A stretch of DNA of 64,000 bases from Rouxiella sp. S1S-2. Lineage in GTDB: Bacteria; Pseudomonadota; Gammaproteobacteria; Enterobacterales; Enterobacteriaceae. Within the stretch, counting starts at the first letter, position 1; every line of letters begins with the position of its first letter. The translations under genes and the position numbers were made by a program. The notes under the pieces were generated by a model. It was not told the DNA's origin, made no database searches, and worked only from the letters and a program-made list of their open reading frames with translations. The stretch is from contig NZ_WFKL01000001.1 of the NCBI RefSeq assembly GCF_009208105.1, positions 4,464,001 to 4,528,000 on the forward strand, written 5' to 3'. Shown here in pieces: positions 59,288 through 64,000 of this stretch.

Positions 59288-59345
59288 TGCCACTCGACCA
59301 GCCTGATGCTGGCTGACAATCCAGAAATTAAATAAGGAAATACTG

Positions 59346-60449
59346 ATGCTGCAAGGTTACGTGCGACTCCCAGATTTCAGCGTTCAACGTGATAGCTTTC
59401 TTGCGGCAGCACAAGCAGCAGGTGCCAAGGTTACACACTATCCCCATCCCTTAAAGGGCTTGGTAGGTGAAGCATTGGCAACCGATGTCGCCATTCTCGG
59501 TAACCCGCTTGCCTCACGTTTATTGGTGATAGTGTCAGGCACCCACGGCATTGAAGGCTATTATGGATCGCAAAGCCAGATTGACTGGCTGAAAATGAAC
59601 TCTGCCGATCCCCTGCCTGCCGATACCGCCGTAGTGATGATCCACTTGATCAATCCTTGGGGGACCGCGCACCTTCGCCGAGTTAACGAAGACAACATGG
59701 ATCTGAATCGAAACTTCGTAGATTTCAGTCAACCGCTGCCAGCCAATGCGCGATATGAAGATTTACATGATATTTATCTGAGTAAAGATCTTAATGGCCC
59801 ACAGCGAGCCGCGGCAGATGATTTGATGGATAAACATGCACAGGAGTCTGGGTGGGCTGAGGTGAAGAAAATTGTTGAAGCCGGGCAATACGTTCACGCC
59901 GACGGTATTTTCTTTGGTGGTCAGCAGCCAAGTTGGTCAAACCGCACGCTGCTAAAAATTATTCAGACCCATTTGTCCCACGCCAAAACCATTATCAGTT
60001 TTGATTTGCATACAGGTGCCGGGGCCTACGGTAATCCGATGCTGATGGCTATCGCGCAAAAAGCTTATCCGGCATTACAGCAGGCGCGTGACGTATTTGG
60101 CCCGTGGCTTTATGTGCTGATCACGGGCAAAAATATGGGCAGCGATACCGGCGTAACCGCCACTGCAACCGGCTACCTGTCTCAGTTTATGCTCGACAAT
60201 TTGCCAGACGCGCAGTTGATTCAGTTGGTGATTGAGTGCGGAACCTATGACGGGGAAACGATGCATCATCTGGTCCGCGATGACCATTGGCTACATCTTC
60301 ATGGCGACCCGCAAAGTGCACAGGGCAAAAAAATCAAGGGTGAACTGTTTGAGGGGTTTTATCCGCAGGATAAAGACTGGCAGCAGTTGGTTCAGCTGCG
60401 CACCCAACAAATTTTTAATCGCGCCTTTAGCGCACTGCCAACGCTCTAG
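59346..60449 (+). CDS. DUF2817 zinc-peptidase-like protein
   Basis: 367 aa. It has an M14/aspartoacylase-like metal set: HGIEG (His and Glu), later DLNRNF and FDLHTGAG (third His). Such enzymes cut amide bonds of acylated amino acids or small peptides. No signal peptide, so cytoplasmic. The pairing with an amino-acid binder suggests use of imported N-acyl amino acids or opines; inference. Confidence 0.8.
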   Translation: MLQGYVRLPDFSVQRDSFLAAAQAAGAKVTHYPHPLKGLVGEALATDVAILGNPLASRLLVIVSGTHGIEGYYGSQSQIDWLKMNSADPLPADTAVVMIHLINPWGTAHLRRVNEDNMDLNRNFVDFSQPLPANARYEDLHDIYLSKDLNGPQRAAADDLMDKHAQESGWAEVKKIVEAGQYVHADGIFFGGQQPSWSNRTLLKIIQTHLSHAKTIISFDLHTGAGAYGNPMLMAIAQKAYPALQQARDVFGPWLYVLITGKNMGSDTGVTATATGYLSQFMLDNLPDAQLIQLVIECGTYDGETMHHLVRDDHWLHLHGDPQSAQGKKIKGELFEGFYPQDKDWQQLVQLRTQQIFNRAFSALPTL

Positions 60450-60463
60450 CCAATAATAACAAC

Positions 60464-60505
60464 AGGATGCTGATTCACTCGACGTAGAACCCGCATCCTT
60501 TTTAT
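60464..60505 (+). terminator. Terminator between convergent genes
   Basis: AGGATGC and GCATCCT pair over a 22-base loop, followed by TTTTT; 15 bp after the DUF2817 stop. Confidence 0.55.
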
Positions 60506-60511
60506 AGAAGG

Positions 60512-61294
60512 TTAAATGCGCCCGTAAAAAGTCATTCGCGCCGTTTCTGACAGCGAAATATCAGGCTGAGAATTGTAGGCCAGCACCACCAACATACGCG
60601 TGGTATCTCCCTCAGTAGGCGTAACGCGATGAATGGCATTGCGACCGCGGAACAGTACCAAATCGCCCGCTTCTATACCCAGTTTTTTCGGCTCCGTTTC
60701 TTTATTCAGCAACTTCTCGACGCCAGCATAATTCATGTCGCCAGCGTCGGCGTTGCGCAGATTTTCAACATACTCAAACACACCGCCAGCCTGCGGTTTC
60801 TGAATCAGCAAGGTGATAGCAAACGAGGAGTTGTCAAAATGCCAGCCCAGCTCCTGGCCTTCACTGGCGTAGTGCAAATTGATTGAAGAAAGCTTGTCAG
60901 CGTAGGGATAAAGCTGCTCTTCTCCCAACACGGTGCACAGAAACGCTTGAAAATCCGCAGAATCATACAAAGCTCGCAGCGCCGAATTCTGCGGGATCTC
61001 TTCATCCGTAATACAGCCTTTTGAGGAAACAATCTGCCGATTGCGCGGATGCGTGGACGGCAGTCCAGCGTCAGGTTTCTGTAAATACACATTGTGATTG
61101 CTGCTGGTGTAATAGGCCAGATGACGATTTTCATCGCCTTCCTGCTTAATCGCTGTCAGCGCGGCCGGGCTAAGGAAATGATGCAAGACCAGTGCGCCCT
61201 TTTCATCCAGGGTACGTTTACACTGGGATAAAAAATTCGCATCCAAAATCGGATTAGCCGCCAAATTTACGATCGTATCGAGTTCTTGCATCAT
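60512..61294 (-). CDS. 2-oxoglutarate/Fe(II) oxygenase, BesD/HalD-like
   Basis: 260 aa. The facial triad is visible as H-x-D in GWHFDNSSFAITLLIQ and the distal His in NAIHRVTP, with an Arg ten residues on (TRMLVVLAY) for 2-oxoglutarate. Layout and the QxPxxGGxFxYV segment resemble the BesD/HalD free-amino-acid halogenases and their hydroxylase relatives. Halogenases have Gly instead of the Asp, so this should be a hydroxylase. It converges on the amino-acid uptake pair. Confidence 0.78.
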   Translation of the reverse strand: MMQELDTIVNLAANPILDANFLSQCKRTLDEKGALVLHHFLSPAALTAIKQEGDENRHLAYYTSSNHNVYLQKPDAGLPSTHPRNRQIVSSKGCITDEEIPQNSALRALYDSADFQAFLCTVLGEEQLYPYADKLSSINLHYASEGQELGWHFDNSSFAITLLIQKPQAGGVFEYVENLRNADAGDMNYAGVEKLLNKETEPKKLGIEAGDLVLFRGRNAIHRVTPTEGDTTRMLVVLAYNSQPDISLSETARMTFYGRI

Positions 61295-61368
61295 GGCCTC
61301 AGGAATTAATCAGGAAAAAATCAGTTGCTTCCACTTTAACCAATCAATTAATCGCTGGGAAATGAAAG

Positions 61369-62895
61369 TTACCATCCCTGAGCAGGTAAACGTGAGTTAA
61401 GCCCCTGCGGTCTATTTTTGGGTTCAATCACCACGTTGCGAAAGGAAACAGTTCCCGAAGTTGACATGACTTCACTGGAAGTAATGCCGCTGAAAACAGA
61501 GTCTGAAAAATGGATATTGTCTATTTCGGCACCCTTAAATGAGGCGATATACATCACTCTTGGACTGCTCTTGCTGGTGACTTGCTCAATATACACGTTG
61601 CGGACTACCGGTTTATAAGGCCCTTTCTCACCTTCCTCATACAAGAAGTCGACAGTCAATATTGCCTCGCTAACCTGACCGACGCGAATATTACGCATAA
61701 AAACATTTTCAAGCTTACCGCCGCGTACTGCATTGTTTTTAAAGCGTAATACTCTGTCCAAATGGGGACTGTCCATTTCACAGTCTTCAACAAAAACATT
61801 GTAAATACTACCCGAGCACTCACTGCCCAGCACCACACCACCGTGTCCGTCCAACATTTTACAACCGCGAATAACAATGTTGATTGACGGCGTATTCACT
61901 CGCCGACCGTCGTTGTTTTTGCCTGATTTAATGGCTATGCAGTCATCCCCGGTATCAAAAACACAGTTCTCGATCAACACATCACGGCAGCATTCGGGAT
62001 CACATCCGTCGTTATTCGGCCCGTGGGAATGAATTTGAACGCCGCGGATAGTAATATTCTCGCTGAGGACCGGATGCAGTTCCCACATCGGTGAATTAAT
62101 GATCGTAATATCTTCAATCAAAACGTTTTTACAATGATAAGGCTGAATGAAATTAGGCCGTAAAAAATGTCCAAGACCAAACACCCGTTCGGCCACCGGC
62201 GTTCCCTGTTCCCCCATCTGCATCAGCTTTTTCATGTCGCCATATTGTTTAACCTGCGTGCCGTCGGCCTGTTTCCAGGCCCACCAGTTCTCTTTGCTGG
62301 CCTGCCCGTCGAGCGTCCCTTTACCGGTAATAGCAACGTTTTCGGCATCAACGGCATAAATAAGCGGGGAAAAGTTCATGCATTCAATACCTTCCCAACG
62401 AGTAAGCACGTTAGGGTACTTCTGAGGATCGGTGAAAAATTTCAAGGTAGCGCCGTCGGCGAGGTGCAGATTAACGCCGCTTTTCAACCAAATTGGGCCA
62501 CTGAAATATATACCCTGCGGGATAATAACCCGTCCGCCACCGGCCTGATGGCAGGCTTCAATAGCCTGCTTAATTGCCTGTGAAGCATCCTCTCCCTGCC
62601 GTTTAACACCGAAATCCGTAATCGTGAAATCTCGATGTGGAAATTCAGGCGCTTTTATTCGAGCCAGTATCGGCGGTAAGTCTTGCCATCCCTGCGCCAT
62701 AGAATGGGCAACGGGTGCTGAATTTTCCAACGAAGACGCATTCGAAGGCGACGGGACTGGTGCCTCGGCGGCCAGCGTACTCCGCGGCAGCATTATTGGC
62801 CCAAACGTTATAGCCGCGGCCCCCCACTGCAGCAGATGACGACGAGACAGAGGAGAAGTCTGCTGTTTATTATCTTCAACGTTTTTGTTTTCCAT
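61369..62895 (-). CDS. GH28 polygalacturonase, Tat-exported
   Basis: 508 aa. The N-terminus has a twin-arginine signal (SRRHLLQWGAA, residues 18-28). The right-handed beta-helix carries the GH28 catalytic motifs in order: NNDGCDP, GDDC, GHGG and RFK. It hydrolyses galacturonan, likely exo-acting on oligomers in the periplasm since no secretion system is nearby. Suggests contact with plant material. The terminal 50 residues before the catalytic part are Ser/Pro-rich. Confidence 0.88.
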   Translation of the reverse strand: MENKNVEDNKQQTSPLSRRHLLQWGAAAITFGPIMLPRSTLAAEAPVPSPSNASSLENSAPVAHSMAQGWQDLPPILARIKAPEFPHRDFTITDFGVKRQGEDASQAIKQAIEACHQAGGGRVIIPQGIYFSGPIWLKSGVNLHLADGATLKFFTDPQKYPNVLTRWEGIECMNFSPLIYAVDAENVAITGKGTLDGQASKENWWAWKQADGTQVKQYGDMKKLMQMGEQGTPVAERVFGLGHFLRPNFIQPYHCKNVLIEDITIINSPMWELHPVLSENITIRGVQIHSHGPNNDGCDPECCRDVLIENCVFDTGDDCIAIKSGKNNDGRRVNTPSINIVIRGCKMLDGHGGVVLGSECSGSIYNVFVEDCEMDSPHLDRVLRFKNNAVRGGKLENVFMRNIRVGQVSEAILTVDFLYEEGEKGPYKPVVRNVYIEQVTSKSSPRVMYIASFKGAEIDNIHFSDSVFSGITSSEVMSTSGTVSFRNVVIEPKNRPQGLNSRLPAQGW

Positions 62896-63176
62896 TGCTC
62901 ACTCCCACGTTAAAAAAACCACGACTGACCAAGGATATCACACAGGTTTGAGGGATAATTGGCTTAAATATCATCACAAAGTAAAAGTTGTTATACAACA
63001 TTGCAGAAGGTATGGATGAAAAATAGACGCAGGTTGTGATTCCACTCGCAGTTTGCGGGGCTTGCACTCTGGCCGAAAATTGCTGATGCCAGGTGAAGGC
63101 GGTTGCGGTAGATAGCGACTTCTGATTTTATAATCTCTACGTAAAACGCAACTTATTCAGGCAAAACGGAATAACG
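62896..63176. other. Divergent intergenic region
   Basis: 281 bp between the GH28 gene and the GNAT gene. No gene or clear operator seen; it must hold both promoters. Confidence 0.5.
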
Positions 63177-63890
63177 ATGACCACCCTTAATCATTTTGGA
63201 CAGCCGATTGGTGATGAAGTCTCCGGCTGGCAAGCGCGCCCGCTCCCTGAGCGCAGCACGCTGGAAGGAGACTATTGCCGTCTCGAACCGTTAGACGTTA
63301 ATAAGCACAGCAAGTCGCTGTTTGACGCGTGGCACAGCATTGATGACGATCGCGACTGGACCTATTTCTCAATCGATCGTCCGGCTACTCAGCACGACTG
63401 TGATACCTACATCACTAAAATTTCCAGTCTGAAAGATCCGCTCTATTTCGCCGTGATTGACAAGGCAACCCTGCGCGCGATTGGCGGCGTCTCGCTAATG
63501 CGCCTCGATCCAGTAAACGGTGTAGCAGAAATCGGTTGGGTGAACTGGTCACCGCTGATGAAGCGTTCGCGATTTGGAACGGAAGCGATTTATCTCCTGC
63601 TTACTTATCTGTTTGATAAATTGGGTTATCGCCGCTGTGAATGGAAATGCAACAGTCTGAATGAACCCTCCAACTTTGCGGCTAAACGTTTTGGTTTTCA
63701 GTTTGAAGGTACTTTCCGTCAGGCAATGCTCACCAAAGGCAATAATCGCGATACCTGCTGGTATTCGATGCTCGACGGTGAATGGCCGCCAATCAAGTCA
63801 GCGTTTCAGCAATGGCTTGGCGCCGAAAACTTCACGCCAGAAGGTGAACAAAAACAGAAGCTTGAAAGTTTCAGGGTGGCGATAAAATAA
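63177..63890 (+). CDS. GNAT acetyltransferase, RimJ/RimL-like
   Basis: 237 aa. Acetyltransf_3 fold: GDYCRLEPLDVNKH near 30-43, IGGVSLMRLDPVNGVAEIG and the end YRRCEWKCNSLNEPSNFAAK then RFGFQFEGTFRQAM. This longer group carries an extra N-terminal strand region (GWQARPLPERSTLEG) and is common in proteobacteria; the acceptor is unknown. Confidence 0.83.
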   Translation: MTTLNHFGQPIGDEVSGWQARPLPERSTLEGDYCRLEPLDVNKHSKSLFDAWHSIDDDRDWTYFSIDRPATQHDCDTYITKISSLKDPLYFAVIDKATLRAIGGVSLMRLDPVNGVAEIGWVNWSPLMKRSRFGTEAIYLLLTYLFDKLGYRRCEWKCNSLNEPSNFAAKRFGFQFEGTFRQAMLTKGNNRDTCWYSMLDGEWPPIKSAFQQWLGAENFTPEGEQKQKLESFRVAIK

Positions 63891-64000
63891 ATCCGCAGGG
63901 CTGGCCTGCTGGAAAATCAGCGGCTATGCGCCCTGCTCTTTCTCCAGCAGGCACTTTTTCCTTTCTACTCCCCAGCGATAGCCTGAAAGCGTACCATTAT

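Overview
The window is chromosomal DNA of a gammaproteobacterium of the order Enterobacterales. The block from purL to ssrA keeps the Escherichia coli gene order (purL, mltF, tadA, pgpC, yfhH, yfhL, acpS, pdxJ, recO, era, rnc, lepB, lepA, rseCBA, rpoE, nadB, trmN6, srmB, grcA, ung, grpE, nadK, recN, bamE, rnfH, ratA, smpB, ssrA). A murQ plus degraded murP insertion and the tmRNA tag ANDSQFESAALAA point to the Yersiniaceae side of the order (Yersinia, Rahnella, Ewingella, Rouxiella type); this placement is inference.

Layout. 1-10 kb is variable: a methyltransferase with a divergent XRE regulator, a GNAT enzyme, an SseA-like sulfurtransferase, a divergent SDR/AraC pair, agp, pagP, a WtpA/WtpB-like oxyanion importer without its ATPase, and an unknown ORF. 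10.4-42.2 kb is the conserved core with recognisable control sites: a PurR box at purL, a sigma-E promoter and the rseD leader ORF at rpoE, a sigma-32 promoter at grpE and three LexA boxes at recN. Decay inside the core is visible in murP, reduced to fragments beside an intact murQ, and in a carboxymuconolactone decarboxylase remnant behind lepA.

42.23-54.58 kb is a P4-like phage satellite integrated directly downstream of ssrA and bounded by perfect 42-bp direct repeats. It carries a P4-family integrase, an Ogr/Delta activator and a Psu-like gene (apparently frameshifted), AlpA, an Ash/Icd-like gene containing RNA structures that resemble P4 immunity, two small P4-type ORFs and the alpha primase-helicase. 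Cargo sits in two places. Beside int is an overlapping SIR2-HerA-KTSC operon, a probable NAD-depleting anti-phage system. Between the primase and attR is an AT-rich multi-membrane protein of unknown function.

54.58-55.95 kb is a second, older element in tandem at the same site. It keeps its own arm-type repeats (TAGGCCTA where the intact element has GGTATAC), a scrap of an integrase start, and a frameshifted restriction-like gene with an EVE/PUA-like domain joined to HNH. Thus ssrA has taken up related satellites more than once.

56-64 kb is variable chromosome: a small repeat protein, an Ada-type N-terminal fragment, VOC and GNAT genes, an amino-acid binding protein followed by a zinc-peptidase-like DUF2817 protein and, convergently, a 2-oxoglutarate/Fe(II) oxygenase, then a Tat-exported GH28 polygalacturonase and another GNAT enzyme.
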